Program-made: the position numbers and the translations under genes
Notes under the pieces: generated by a model
The model's database searches: none
Told to the model about the DNA's origin: nothing
What the model saw: only the letters and a program-made list of their open reading frames with translations
Assembly (NCBI GenBank): GCA_009760855.2
Contig: WPIO01000102.1
Coordinates: 124,001-188,000 of the forward strand
Source of the DNA: Cristatella mucedo
Taxonomy: Eukaryota; Bryozoa; Phylactolaemata; Cristatellidae
DNA: 64,000 bases
Direction of reading: 5' to 3'
In this document: positions 40,147 through 49,457 of the stretch, piece after piece
How the letters are laid out: each line of letters opens with the position of its first letter
Position numbering within the stretch: position 1 is the stretch's first letter

Positions 40147-40437
40147 CTATTCTACAACCGCAAGTAGATCTGATTCCTTCATAACCAACAATTCGTCGTT
40201 GTTGATTTTAATGGCCGTTCCTGACCAAGTTGCAAAAATTACCACATCTCCAACTTTTACAGAAAGGGGGATAATCTTTCCAGAATCATCTTTTTTTCCA
40301 GGACCGGCAGCAACAATAGTGCCGCGAATAGGCTTATCTTTGGCGGTATCTGGAATGATTATACCAGAGGCAGTTTTGGTTTCACTTTCAATGCGACGAA
40401 CCAAGACTCGGTCGTCTAGAGGTTTGATATTTTCCAT
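40147..40437 (-). CDS. groES: Co-chaperonin GroES
   Basis: 96 residues from ATG 40435-40437. It begins [20 protein letters not shown], has the mobile loop [13 protein letters not shown], and includes [19 protein letters not shown] and [15 protein letters not shown]. First gene of the groESL operon. The leader is A/T-rich with no Shine-Dalgarno; a 12-bp palindrome lies just upstream. Confidence 0.98.
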   Translation of the reverse strand: MENIKPLDDRVLVRRIESETKTASGIIIPDTAKDKPIRGTIVAAGPGKKDDSGKIIPLSVKVGDVVIFATWSGTAIKINNDELLVMKESDLLAVVE

Positions 40438-41040
40438 AAAGAAAAAGATAAAATAAATATAATAAACGTCATGACGTCAAGAGTTGATATAATTGTTTTT
40501 AATGGCATTTCAAGTGGAAATTGAAAAAAATATTCTATAGTTGTAAAAATTTTATTTATTCGCTTCTTAATTGGCTTTATTTAAACAAAAGGAATATGTA
40601 AAATAATTACCACAATCTTGCACATATAAATAAGTAATTTCTTCTTGTGAGGCTGTTAATTATAAGTGAATCTGATGAAGGCTATTCAAATAAAAGATAC
40701 AGATCGCGATAGATTGAAGACAGGGAAATTATCATTTTATTATTTATTATGATTGTTAGTAAGCCAATATTAACAATCATAACACTTTATATTTGCCAGC
40801 AATTTAGACTTAGCCAAAATTGTATTATGCAATAGTTATGTTATAGAAGCGATTCAATGTATTCAAAATTAGCAACAAGATCTAATTTATTTTATTATTT
40901 TTTTATATTAAATGCTCGTTAACATTCATGTTGGTGTTAGTGCCATTGCCATTTTTTCATAATTCAATTGGAAATTGCAAGTATAGAGATTTTTCATTCC
41001 TCCTAAAATCTAGTTGCAGGCTATAATGATTGCATGATGT
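40438..41040. other. Gene-free stretch, 603 bp, upstream of groES
   Basis: Holds the groES promoter region and the palindrome at 40466-40477. The rest is low-complexity A+T with no open frame I would trust and no RNA gene I recognise. Confidence 0.55.
40466..40477. promoter_or_regulatory. 12-bp palindrome ACGTCATGACGT before groES
   Basis: Perfect palindrome 28 bp upstream of the groES start. On the minus strand it overlaps a TTGACG hexamer that could be a -35 box, with a TATATT about 15 bases further. This would suit an operator, but it is not a CIRCE sequence and no second copy was seen. Confidence 0.4.
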
Positions 41041-41463
41041 TTAATCGCTCCTCTTAGGAAGAAGACCTTGATCGCGTGCAACATCTCCATCCAGCATGGA
41101 GCCGCTTTCCATGTATAAAAAGCCATATTTTATTCTGCCGCTAACCACGGAACTTGGATAAAGAGATAGTCTGCCCGCGGCTATTTCGCCCTCTGCCCTG
41201 CCCCAAATTTTAACCTCATCGCCATAAATACTGCCCAATACAGATCCTTCGCCTCTTATGTGGATTAATTTTGCCCTTATTGTGCCTTCCACTTTTCCTA
41301 AAATCTCCACAACGCCATTGCTTAGTAAATCGCCAACAAATTTCGAACAACCTCCCACGACTGTAATGGATTTGCTTTGATTTTTGGTTTTATTTTCCAG
41401 CGCCAAAACCTGCTCCCCCTTACCCATTGAAAGCAACTGCGCGCGCAAAATTTTTGTTAGCAT
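41041..41463 (-). CDS. Bactofilin (polymer-forming cytoskeletal protein)
   Basis: 140 residues; the DUF583 beta-helix is plain from the repeating short hydrophobic turns (SKFVGDLLSNGVVEILGKVE, EGSVLGSIYGDEVKIWGRAE, GEIAAGRLSLYPSSVVSG). Bactofilins form nucleotide-free filaments that place cell-wall enzymes. The frame overlaps the M23 peptidase gene by 44 bp; starting at Met-13 (41427) would reduce this to 8 bp. The M23-bactofilin pair is a known conserved partnership in cell-shape control (for example Helicobacter Csd1/CcmA). Confidence 0.92.
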   Translation of the reverse strand: MLTKILRAQLLSMGKGEQVLALENKTKNQSKSITVVGGCSKFVGDLLSNGVVEILGKVEGTIRAKLIHIRGEGSVLGSIYGDEVKIWGRAEGEIAAGRLSLYPSSVVSGRIKYGFLYMESGSMLDGDVARDQGLLPKRSD

Positions 41464-42571
41464 AAATAAAACGATTAGGATTAACAGGCCTTCCGGCTAC
41501 AATAACCTCATAATGAAGATGTTCTCCCTGAGCTCTGCCGGTGCGACCTTGAACTCCAAGGTTTTGACCTATTTTTACATGCTGACCCCGCTGAACCAAA
41601 ATTTTATTTAAGTGAGCGTATCTAGTGACTATGCCATTGCCGTGGGATATTTCAACCATATTTCCATAGGAGCCATGACGCTCGGCAGTTTTAACAAATC
41701 CCTCTCCAGAGGCGACAACAAGGGCTCCTGATCGCGCCTGAAGATCTATACCTGAGTGCATTTTTATGGTTTTATGGGAGAATGGGTCTTGTCTTACTCC
41801 AAAATTGCTAGTTATTCTGAAGGCAAAGAGCGGAGGATTTATTGGCATCTTTTTTAGCAAATCTGACATTTTAAATAAAATGGAAATTGATTTTTCTAAA
41901 GCATTAATTCCTTCAATTTCAGTATAGCTGCTTAGACCAAATAGTCTATCTAAAAAATTAGATCTTATGACATAATTTCTACTATTTTTTGCATAAAATT
42001 CATCGTGTTTTACATTAAAAGATTTTGGCAAAAACATCTTTTTTATATTTTTTAAACCGCCAGAAACCTTAAAAAAATAATCAGCCTTCAAACCAGTAGA
42101 ATCTATTGTATTTACCATTGAGGCAAGATTGTCGTTAAGTCGATTCATTAGCTCCGACATTAGGGAGACATTTTCATTTAAAATATCTGAGGTTTTTGTT
42201 GTTAGGTCGAAATTATTAGATTTGCTTGATTGTGATAAATCTTTTTTATTTTTATTGGGAGCAAGGTGTAAATTAATTTGTCTTAATTCATCGTTTATTA
42301 GTTGTAATCTTTCTGTTAGAGCCTTATTGTTTTCTTTCACTTCTGCCACTCTTGATAGTGCTTCATCGGCTGCGTTTTTCCTGATTTTAGAGTAAAAAAT
42401 AAAAACTGTAGTCAAGGAAATAATTATAGAAGCTGACAATGCTATCAACATTTGCTTTATGGCACTGAATCTGTACTGAACAATTTTATCATTATCGCAA
42501 ATAAGGACAGTTTTCTCTGACATTTTGGCACGCATTGTGGCAAAAATATTGTAAAAACTTCTTAAACTCAT
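41420..42571 (-). CDS. M23 family metallopeptidase (peptidoglycan endopeptidase)
   Basis: 383 residues: a short cytoplasmic part, one transmembrane segment (MLIALSASIIISLTTVFIFY, near residues 41-60), a coiled-coil-rich middle (residues about 70-160, ERLQLINDELRQINLHL), and the LytM/M23 domain with zinc ligands in MHSGIDLQARSG and GEHLHYEVIV. The upstream coordinate is the longest ATG form; Met-13 and Met-17 are alternatives. The coupled bactofilin gene follows directly, so this is probably a spatially guided endopeptidase. Confidence 0.93.
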   Translation of the reverse strand: MSLRSFYNIFATMRAKMSEKTVLICDNDKIVQYRFSAIKQMLIALSASIIISLTTVFIFYSKIRKNAADEALSRVAEVKENNKALTERLQLINDELRQINLHLAPNKNKKDLSQSSKSNNFDLTTKTSDILNENVSLMSELMNRLNDNLASMVNTIDSTGLKADYFFKVSGGLKNIKKMFLPKSFNVKHDEFYAKNSRNYVIRSNFLDRLFGLSSYTEIEGINALEKSISILFKMSDLLKKMPINPPLFAFRITSNFGVRQDPFSHKTIKMHSGIDLQARSGALVVASGEGFVKTAERHGSYGNMVEISHGNGIVTRYAHLNKILVQRGQHVKIGQNLGVQGRTGRAQGEHLHYEVIVAGRPVNPNRFIYANKNFARAVAFNG

Positions 42572-42714
42572 TTACGCAAAACAAAAAAACAGCATCAACT
42601 TACGCAATAAAGATGGACTATACAGAGACAATAAAAGTCAATTATTATTTTATCGCTTGCAGATTGTATAAAATATATATTTTTAAAAGATTTTATCAGA
42701 TATTTGAAAATGAA

Positions 42715-43449
42715 TTACAGCAAATTACACACCATAATAAGATAAATTTGCAAAATCAATCCATAACCCAAAAACTTGCGTAATAGGCCATAGCCGATGT
42801 TGACAATTATTTTATTAAAAATTTTTAAAGTCAGCAGATAGTTCATTATTATTCTTGCAATTATTATTGCAGATATTAAGTATGGTGATCTAGAAATAAG
42901 GCATAAAATCATTGCCATTAAATCCATATCTGTAAGATTCGATCTATTCCTTCCCGATACCGCAGCCATATAATATAGTATAATTTTTATCAGTAATAGC
43001 TCCTGAGATGAATGAAGCCAAGCAAAATGAAAAATTGTAGAAACAAAAAATATAGATAAAAGCATTGATTTTGGCCAGTATCCAAGTTGCCAAAACATTG
43101 TAATTGCAACCGAAGTCAAACCACTTAAGCAAAAAACAATCAATAAATCATCACCCAAATCTCCATCATAAATCCAAAAAGGAATAGAGATCATAGTGGC
43201 CTGCAAAAGCTCTAAAACAGTATATTTAATTGGAACTTTAAGTTTCTTAATGCAGAAACATTTATTTTTAAAAAAAATTGCATTCAGTAAAGGTAAGTAT
43301 CTTGGAAAGGGAATAGTTGCATGACAAATGCTGCACATTGGCTTATGACTGCGACCTAGTGGTAAATTTTTTGGCCATCTGTAAAGAAAGGCCGTTAATC
43401 CATTGGCAAAAAACAAAGAAACCAAAAAAACAATCAGTGCGGACATCAT
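42715..43449 (-). CDS. Divergent prepilin peptidase-like membrane protein (A24 family)
   Basis: 244 residues with about six to seven hydrophobic segments. The N-terminal part keeps the PilD-type layout (NGLTAFLYRWPKNLP, then the zinc pair CSIC, PFPRYLPLLNA and IKYTVLELLQA), but the second cysteine pair is CFC instead of CxxC. Candidate catalytic aspartates are in IYDGDLGDDLL and NLTDMDLMAM, far from the usual GxGD consensus. No pilin or type II secretion gene is in the window. It may be a decaying or repurposed enzyme. It is followed by the M23 gene 143 bp downstream. Confidence 0.6.
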   Translation of the reverse strand: MMSALIVFLVSLFFANGLTAFLYRWPKNLPLGRSHKPMCSICHATIPFPRYLPLLNAIFFKNKCFCIKKLKVPIKYTVLELLQATMISIPFWIYDGDLGDDLLIVFCLSGLTSVAITMFWQLGYWPKSMLLSIFFVSTIFHFAWLHSSQELLLIKIILYYMAAVSGRNRSNLTDMDLMAMILCLISRSPYLISAIIIARIIMNYLLTLKIFNKIIVNIGYGLLRKFLGYGLILQIYLIMVCNLL

Positions 43450-43597
43450 AAATAAAAATCACTTAATATGAGCGGAAAAAGTTGACAACATTACAAGCAA
43501 CAAAATAATTTAATTTTTATATGACTTTTATTTTTTCCATCTGAAGCCGTTAAAGATGAAATGGCCTTGATGTCTAAAAATTCATCCAAATTAACTC

Positions 43598-44092
43598 TTG
43601 AATACAACAAAAGCAAGTAAAAATATAGAAATATTTGATGGAGATTTTTTTTCTGTTAAATGTAGTATTTGGCTTGCTAAATTATTAAGATCGGACAGGA
43701 CAATATTTTTTGGCAGCCACCGAGAGGTTAAAAAAATCACCCAAATGAAAGATGAAATACACAGCAACTTCAGAATTGCCGAAATATTAAACAGAGAAAA
43801 TGATAAAACTAATCCTATTTTCTGCTATTATAGGTTTTTTCTACCAAAAAAAAACTGCAAAAAAGCAACTGTCAGAAATTATATTCGCAGAAAAATTGGA
43901 CTTTCAATAGCATTACAAATAAAGCCAAAAAAAATAACCATTAAGTCGGACTTATCTCTATATAAAAACAACATAACATACATAAATATAGAACCAAAAA
44001 TTGAAAAGATTCTTAATGCTAAAAAATCAATAAATTTCAATAACGATCAGTTTATTTTACAACTTGAGCATTATTGTCTTAAAAAATCATAA
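43598..44092 (+). CDS. Candidate divergent RNase P protein component
   Basis: 164 residues with a TTG start. The region FFLPKKNCKKATVRNYIRRK near residues 86-105 matches the RnpA RNR-helix pattern (KKnxxkAxxRNxIkR), and a YRFFLP strand precedes it as in RnpA folds. The rest is poorly conserved with a longer N-terminus (about 45 extra residues). The normal place for rnpA, next to rpmH, is taken by a transporter in this window, so a relocated gene is plausible. Alternatively it is an unrelated basic protein. mreC lies 73 bp downstream on the same strand. Confidence 0.5.
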   Translation: MNTTKASKNIEIFDGDFFSVKCSIWLAKLLRSDRTIFFGSHREVKKITQMKDEIHSNFRIAEILNRENDKTNPIFCYYRFFLPKKNCKKATVRNYIRRKIGLSIALQIKPKKITIKSDLSLYKNNITYINIEPKIEKILNAKKSINFNNDQFILQLEHYCLKKS

Positions 44093-44165
44093 TATATTGA
44101 CTATTATTATATAACATTTTTAAAGGGTTTTTGGCTTTAATCACAGAACATAATAATTAATTCCC

Positions 44166-45281
44166 TTGAAGCAAAAAAATTGGTACGGCCGAGGCGGCAG
44201 AAACGGCCATATTTTAACTATATCTATGGTGGCTGGTTTGTTATTTCTACTAACCATGGTTGCCACGCCGCAGAATTTAGAAAAGGCATATGAGAAAGTT
44301 AAAAGAAATGTTATAGAGCCTTTTTTAGGGATGATTTTTACTGCAACCAATGCAATATACTCAACAACCGAAGAGATAATAAATTTCCCTTTATATAAAA
44401 AACAAACAGCAGTTTTTAAGACTGAAAACGATAGATTGAAAGCAAGTATATCTTATCTGGAGCAGCAAATATTCGTTAATATGTCAAGAAAAAACCTAGC
44501 CAACAACAACTCACAAATTCTAAATGATTATGACCTAATGCCCGTGAAGATAGAATATTTTATCAACAATGGCGGTAAGGCCTATGGAAAAATCTTCATA
44601 GATTCGATAAGGACAATTCCAATAAATACTGCAGTGATTAACCAGATTGGAATAATTGGTAGAGTGATTGAGGTTGTTGAAAAAAATAGAGTTTTAATGC
44701 AATTTGTTACTGATAAAAATTTTTATATTCCAGTATATCTTGGCGGAGATTTAGAGGAAATACAGATGGCATCTGGAGACGGTGGAGATTTTCTAAATCT
44801 ATCAAGCGAGAAAAATTATTCAAAAAATATTAAACCAGGAATGTTGGCACGCTCTGCTCCAATGAGTGATTTTCCAATTCCGGATCTATATTTGGGTGAA
44901 ATTATTAGTATAAATAAGTCTTTTAAAATTAAGCCCCTTTATAAAAAGATGGGCAGCGGGATGGTTTATTTGATTTTAGAAAAAAAACCACACTCCGAAG
45001 GCAAAAAAATAAAACAGACTTCACATCATAATGATTATTTACAGTCATCAATCGGCACGCCAGAAAAGGTACAAGAAGCAATTTTGCCTGCAAGCATGGT
45101 TGCTGAAAAAATAAAAGATTTAAATGCCACACAAACAATAGACGAGACAGAGCAAAATAACACAATCAATGAATCAATTGCCTTCAAATACAATGCAAAA
45201 TTAAGGAAAATCAAACCAAAAAACACATCAGCAGAGACTCTAGATCGGGAAGAAGGCGAAAAAAATACACCAGATGAATAA
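44166..45281 (+). CDS. mreC: Rod-shape protein MreC
   Basis: Periplasmic scaffold linking MreB with wall synthases. 371 residues from a TTG start (44166); an internal ATG at 44226 is possible. A transmembrane segment (GHILTISMVAGLLFLLTMVA, residues about 14-33) is followed by a coiled coil (TAVFKTENDRLKASISYLEQ) and the MreC beta domain (VINQIGIIGRVIEVVEKNRV, LMQFVTDKNFYIPVYL). The C-terminal 85 residues are an extra charged tail. mreB and mreD are not adjacent. Confidence 0.9.
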   Translation: MKQKNWYGRGGRNGHILTISMVAGLLFLLTMVATPQNLEKAYEKVKRNVIEPFLGMIFTATNAIYSTTEEIINFPLYKKQTAVFKTENDRLKASISYLEQQIFVNMSRKNLANNNSQILNDYDLMPVKIEYFINNGGKAYGKIFIDSIRTIPINTAVINQIGIIGRVIEVVEKNRVLMQFVTDKNFYIPVYLGGDLEEIQMASGDGGDFLNLSSEKNYSKNIKPGMLARSAPMSDFPIPDLYLGEIISINKSFKIKPLYKKMGSGMVYLILEKKPHSEGKKIKQTSHHNDYLQSSIGTPEKVQEAILPASMVAEKIKDLNATQTIDETEQNNTINESIAFKYNAKLRKIKPKNTSAETLDREEGEKNTPDE

Positions 45282-45362
45282 GAAATATTGTAACAATATA
45301 TCGCAACTCAGGCCAACCAGAAAAAGTCTGACATCGGGCAATAAAAATAAATATCCTATCAA

Positions 45363-45512
45363 TTATAAATTTTGCAATCTAGATGCCAGATCTTTCATGT
45401 CTTTCTCTCGAGATTTTAAATCTATAATGCTGTTCAGTCTGGGCAAGGCATAGGCAATTACAGCTATCACTATAAACACTTTTATTAATATTTTTATCAA
45501 GCCAGCTAGCAT
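45363..45512 (-). CDS. Possible small membrane protein, 49 residues
   Basis: A short minus-strand frame from ATG 45510-45512. One hydrophobic segment (GLIKILIKVFIVIAVIAYAL) is followed by an amphipathic charged tail (DLKSREKDMKDLASRL). The strong segregation into membrane segment and helix looks like a real small protein, but there is no homology I recognise and no ribosome-binding site. It lies in an otherwise empty 440-bp gap between mreC and glyQ. Confidence 0.4.
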   Translation of the reverse strand: MLAGLIKILIKVFIVIAVIAYALPRLNSIIDLKSREKDMKDLASRLQNL

Positions 45513-45721
45513 AAATATTGTATTTAAATTTCGACCAATTGTCGATAGCTCACCATATCAAAATTACGATCAAATGTCAAGAGCAAAATAGACCACGGCC
45601 AATATAAAAACAAATCAACAATAATTAGTATAAAAAATTATTATAAAATCAAAAAAAACATTGATATTTATCTTAATGTCTTAATCAAAAATCATGTCAC
45701 GCAAAATCATTTTTTTAACCC

Positions 45722-46630
45722 ATGAAAAACCTAACATTTCAGGAAATAATAACCAAACTCCAGCAATATTGGGCTAAAGGTGCCAATTGTTCTATTTTAC
45801 AATCTTTTGATATGGAAGTTGGAGCTGGAACCCTCAGCCCTCACACTGCAATGCGCGTTTTAGATGCACAGCCATGGAATGCGTGTTACGTGCAATATTC
45901 CAGAAGACCAACAGACGCAAGATTTGCCAGAAACCCCAACAGACTAGGAGGATACTATCAAATGCAAGTAATAGTAAAGCCAGCGCCAGAAGACATCCAG
46001 CGTCTTTGTATAGAAAGTTTGGCAGTTATTGGCATAGATACCACGAAACACGATATAAGATTTGTTGAAGATGACTGGCAAAATGAATCAATAGGTGCTT
46101 CTGGATTGGGATTTGAGGTTTGGTGTGATGGAATGGAGGTTGTGCAATTTACTTACATGCAAAACATGGGCACCATAGAATGCCAGACTGTAGCCTGCGA
46201 AATAACTTATGGACTAGAGCGCATAGCTCTATATATTCAAGAAAAAGAGAGTATTTTTGATATTACTTGGTCTGAATCTGATAATAAAATTATAAAATAT
46301 AGCGATATTCACAAGCCAGAGTACGAAATAGAATATTCTTGTTTTTTGTCTCAATTTAATGAAGATGGAGAATTATTAAAAAAATCATTCACAGATTATC
46401 TTGCCCTTGCAGAAAAATTAATAAGCTACCAAAGTCCATCAAATCAAGATCATAAAACTTTAGTCATTCCAGCTTACGAATATTGTTTAAAGGCCAGCCA
46501 TCAATTAAATATCATGAACGCCAGGGGTGCCATATCACAAACCCAGAGAGCTGAAATGATTTCTCAGGTCAGAGATGTCGTAAAAAAATGTTGCATAGCT
46601 TGGATGGATAAATATGGCAATAAAGAATAA
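45722..46630 (+). CDS. glyQ: Glycyl-tRNA synthetase alpha subunit
   Basis: 302 residues, normal length. The family core is unmistakable: QEIITKLQQYWAKGANCSIL, EVGAGTLSPHTAMRVL, YVQYSRRPTDARFARNPNRL and GLEVWCDGMEV-like GFEVWCDGMEVVQFTYMQ, then ECQTVACEITYGLERIALY. The enzyme is an alpha2beta2 tetramer; the beta subunit gene (glyS), usually next to it, is not in the window, so the pair has been separated. Confidence 0.98.
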   Translation: MKNLTFQEIITKLQQYWAKGANCSILQSFDMEVGAGTLSPHTAMRVLDAQPWNACYVQYSRRPTDARFARNPNRLGGYYQMQVIVKPAPEDIQRLCIESLAVIGIDTTKHDIRFVEDDWQNESIGASGLGFEVWCDGMEVVQFTYMQNMGTIECQTVACEITYGLERIALYIQEKESIFDITWSESDNKIIKYSDIHKPEYEIEYSCFLSQFNEDGELLKKSFTDYLALAEKLISYQSPSNQDHKTLVIPAYEYCLKASHQLNIMNARGAISQTQRAEMISQVRDVVKKCCIAWMDKYGNKE

Positions 46631-46878
46631 AATATCAATAATTTATTATTATTTATTGTTTTTTTTGTTTTAATTAAACCGCCATCAAATGTGGCAAATT
46701 TTGATATGTAAAATTAAATTGATGAAATTTTTTTATATATAAAAGCTACAATAAAAGTTTCTAATCAAATTCTATTGACTTTAATAGTCTTAAAAACTTA
46801 ATGGCAATAATTGCTATGCAGCTTTAATTATAACCGCAAAACAATGGGCAAATTAAAAAAAATTAATTTATAAAAACC

Positions 46879-47799
46879 TTGCCAGAAGAAAAAATAATAT
46901 CACATTTACAGATGTCTGTGGTTGCTGATGTGCCTCTTCCAGCTCAAAAACCTAAAGTTAGAATACCGGCCAACACAGATGTATATCGCGAGACGGCAGA
47001 AATTGTTAAAAAATTCAATCTCAATACTGTATGTCAAGAGGCAGCTTGCCCAAATATTGCGGAGTGTTGGAATAAAAAACATGCAACCTTCATGATTCTT
47101 GGCTCCGTTTGCACGAGGGCTTGTAAATTTTGCAATGTTGCGACTGGAATGCCAGATAAGCTAGACCCGCACGAACCAGAACGCGTGGCCTTTGCTGTGC
47201 AAAAATTAAATCTTAAACACGTGGTTATTACCTCGGTTGATCGTGACGATTTAGATGATGGGGGAGCGGCGCATTTTGCTGAAACAATTATGGCAGTAAG
47301 AAAAGTTTCTCCAAATTCTACTATAGAGGTTCTGACCCCAGATTTTTTGAGAAAAGAGAATGCTGTGGAAAAAATAATCACAGCAAAACCTGATGTTTTC
47401 AATCATAATATAGAAACAGTGCCCTCTCTTTACAGCACAATAAGGCCAGGATCTAGATATTTTAATTCTCTAAGCTTGCTGCAAACTGTAAAAAAACAAG
47501 ATCCGAGTATTTTTACAAAATCTGGCATAATGTTAGGTTTGGGGGAAACAAAAAATGAAGTTTTGCAGGTTATGGATGACTTACGTGCTGCAGCTGTAGA
47601 TTTTATGACTATAGGTCAATATTTACAGCCCACACCAAAACATGCCGCAGTGGCAAGATATGTGAATGACGATGAGTTTGAATATTACGCCCAAATGGCC
47701 AAAATCAAAGGCTTTAAGATGGTTTCCTCCTCCGCATTAACTAGGTCTTCTTACCACGCCGATTCTGATTTTTTAGAATTAAGAAAAAATGCCACATAA
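46879..47799 (+). CDS. lipA: Lipoyl synthase
   Basis: Radical-SAM enzyme that inserts two sulfurs into octanoyl groups made by LipB. 306 residues from a TTG; an ATG at 46912 is an alternative. Both iron-sulfur clusters are visible: [13 protein letters not shown] for the auxiliary cluster, and [10 protein letters not shown] for the SAM cluster, with the C-terminal [12 protein letters not shown]. The target is PDH E2 (31185-32486). A near-perfect A/T-rich hairpin lies 140 bp downstream. Confidence 0.97.
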   Translation: MPEEKIISHLQMSVVADVPLPAQKPKVRIPANTDVYRETAEIVKKFNLNTVCQEAACPNIAECWNKKHATFMILGSVCTRACKFCNVATGMPDKLDPHEPERVAFAVQKLNLKHVVITSVDRDDLDDGGAAHFAETIMAVRKVSPNSTIEVLTPDFLRKENAVEKIITAKPDVFNHNIETVPSLYSTIRPGSRYFNSLSLLQTVKKQDPSIFTKSGIMLGLGETKNEVLQVMDDLRAAAVDFMTIGQYLQPTPKHAAVARYVNDDEFEYYAQMAKIKGFKMVSSSALTRSSYHADSDFLELRKNAT

Positions 47800-48284
47800 T
47801 GTTATGATGAATAATATTCATGAAACGAAACCACAATGAAGAAAAATTTTGAATTGCAGTATTTATTAAAAAAATAATGCTTGATATTGAATGTGATTGT
47901 GATGGTGAAGGATAAAAAAACAATGCAAATTTAACGCAAGTGCTTTATTTTAGCCGTACATCGATAAAATAAAAAAGCACGCTCTGTAGTTTTTAAGTTG
48001 TCGGACTGGCTTCAAGATCACCAACGCCAAAATCTATAATGCAACAAACAAGCCAAGTACAAATATGGCATTGTCTCAAGTTCTGTATTTAAAGTATTTG
48101 AAATTAGATTTAAAAAAAAGATGATAGACATGACATAGTTTTTCTGATTCAGTCTTTATTATAACGGCAAATTGTGAAGTAGAGCAGACTGCTGCAGCTG
48201 GCAAAAAACCTAGCATTTCTTTGATTCTTTTTGTGATAAATGAATGGATTGCCAACTAAATAAACATACTTGCAAAAGATGTTG
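47800..48284. other. Gene-free stretch, 485 bp, with a hairpin
   Basis: Between convergent lipA and rsmH. Holds a long A/T-rich hairpin at 47940-47980 and otherwise nothing that I can support as a gene. Confidence 0.55.
47940..47980. repeat. A/T-rich hairpin downstream of lipA
   Basis: GTGCTTTATTTTA pairs with TAAAATAAAAAAGCAC with a 3-base bulge and a 12-base loop. It has no T-run after it, so it may be a weak terminator or an mRNA end-protecting structure for lipA. Confidence 0.45.
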
Positions 48285-49235
48285 CTATATTTTGGTCGCA
48301 CAACGCATTTTTGCACTTCTAGCGCGAATATTTTTTTTTATTTCCGAATCGCTGGCAGTTATTGGGCTTGGCTTACTTAGTATTAAAGTTGGCTCAAAGT
48401 TCCATTCTTTTGTGGCAAGAATTGCGGGGTCGTGTCTGTTTGTTTTGGGTTTTTGTTCTGATGCATAGTGTTTTAAAACATTTTTTACAATTCTATCCTC
48501 CAATGAATGAAAAGTAATCACACATAACTTGCCGTCAGATGGTAATATTTCAATGGAGCGATGGAGTGATTTTTCTAATTCCTGCAATTCCGTATTAACA
48601 ACTATGCGTAAGGCTTGGAAAGTTTTTGTGGCAGGATGAATGGCTGAATATCCTTTATATGGAATGGCATTTTTAATAATTTCAGCCAACTCTAAAGTTG
48701 TGTTAATGCTATTTTTTTCACGATATTCTACTATCGCTGCGGCAATTCTTCTGGAGTATCTTTCGTCTCCATATTGAAAAATTATATCAGCAATCATTTT
48801 TTCACTCCAGCTATTTACAATATCATGGGCGGAAAAATCACATATCCCCATCCTCATATCTAAGGGGCCATCATGCTGAAAAGAAAAACCGCGCTCAGCA
48901 CTGTCTATCTGCATAGAAGAAACACCAATATCGTATAGTATGCCAGCTATCTTTTCTGATTCTGAATCAATTTTACTGCTAATTTCACTAAATAATGCAC
49001 GATAAAAAATAAATCTTCCAGCAAATTCATCTTGCATGGGTTGTGCAAATTGCAATGCAAGCTCATCTCTATCGAATGCTATAATTTTGGCTTTGGGATT
49101 GTGCTGTAAAATGGCCTTTGAATGCCCCCCTGACCCAAAAGTGCAATCAACATAAGTTCCTTCGGCGACATTAAACCATTCTAAAACCTCGTTTTTCATT
49201 ACCGAAACATGACTTGGAGCTGCAAGATAAGTCAT
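48285..49235 (-). CDS. rsmH: 16S rRNA (cytosine-1402-N4)-methyltransferase
   Basis: 316 residues. The MraW family marks are present: HVSVMKNEVLEWFNVAEGTY, VDCTFGSGGHSKAIL for SAM binding, GILYDIGVSSMQIDSAERGF, and LCVITFHSLEDRIVKNVLKH. It is usually first in the dcw cell-division cluster with ftsL and ftsI; none of those are here. A duplicated 5' fragment of pccA sits 15 bp upstream on the same strand and may provide its promoter. Confidence 0.97.
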   Translation of the reverse strand: MTYLAAPSHVSVMKNEVLEWFNVAEGTYVDCTFGSGGHSKAILQHNPKAKIIAFDRDELALQFAQPMQDEFAGRFIFYRALFSEISSKIDSESEKIAGILYDIGVSSMQIDSAERGFSFQHDGPLDMRMGICDFSAHDIVNSWSEKMIADIIFQYGDERYSRRIAAAIVEYREKNSINTTLELAEIIKNAIPYKGYSAIHPATKTFQALRIVVNTELQELEKSLHRSIEILPSDGKLCVITFHSLEDRIVKNVLKHYASEQKPKTNRHDPAILATKEWNFEPTLILSKPSPITASDSEIKKNIRARSAKMRCATKI

Positions 49236-49250
49236 AAAAAAAATATCAAT

Positions 49251-49457
49251 TCAGCTAGATGGTTTGTTGCAAAAAATATCCTCATAAAAAACATATTTTT
49301 CCTCTCCGGCCATTTGCACAAATTTAGAGCTTGCATCCAATTTAGAGTGCACAGCTACTGTGGCGATTCCTAATTTGTTTGCCGCTTTGATTATTCTGCA
49401 GGCTATTTCGCCGCGATTGGCAATTAAAATCTTATTTATCTTTTTTTTTGAAATCAT
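49251..49457 (-). pseudogene. Truncated duplicate of the pccA 5' end
   Basis: From ATG 49455-49457 the frame encodes the first 50 or so residues of the biotin-carboxylase domain ([33 protein letters not shown]) almost identically to the real pccA. Homology breaks off at 49301 inside MAGE, and the frame then reads 17 unrelated residues to a stop. It is part of the inverted repeat arm 49301-49588. It cannot be a functional carboxylase. It ends 15 bp before rsmH. Confidence 0.9.
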
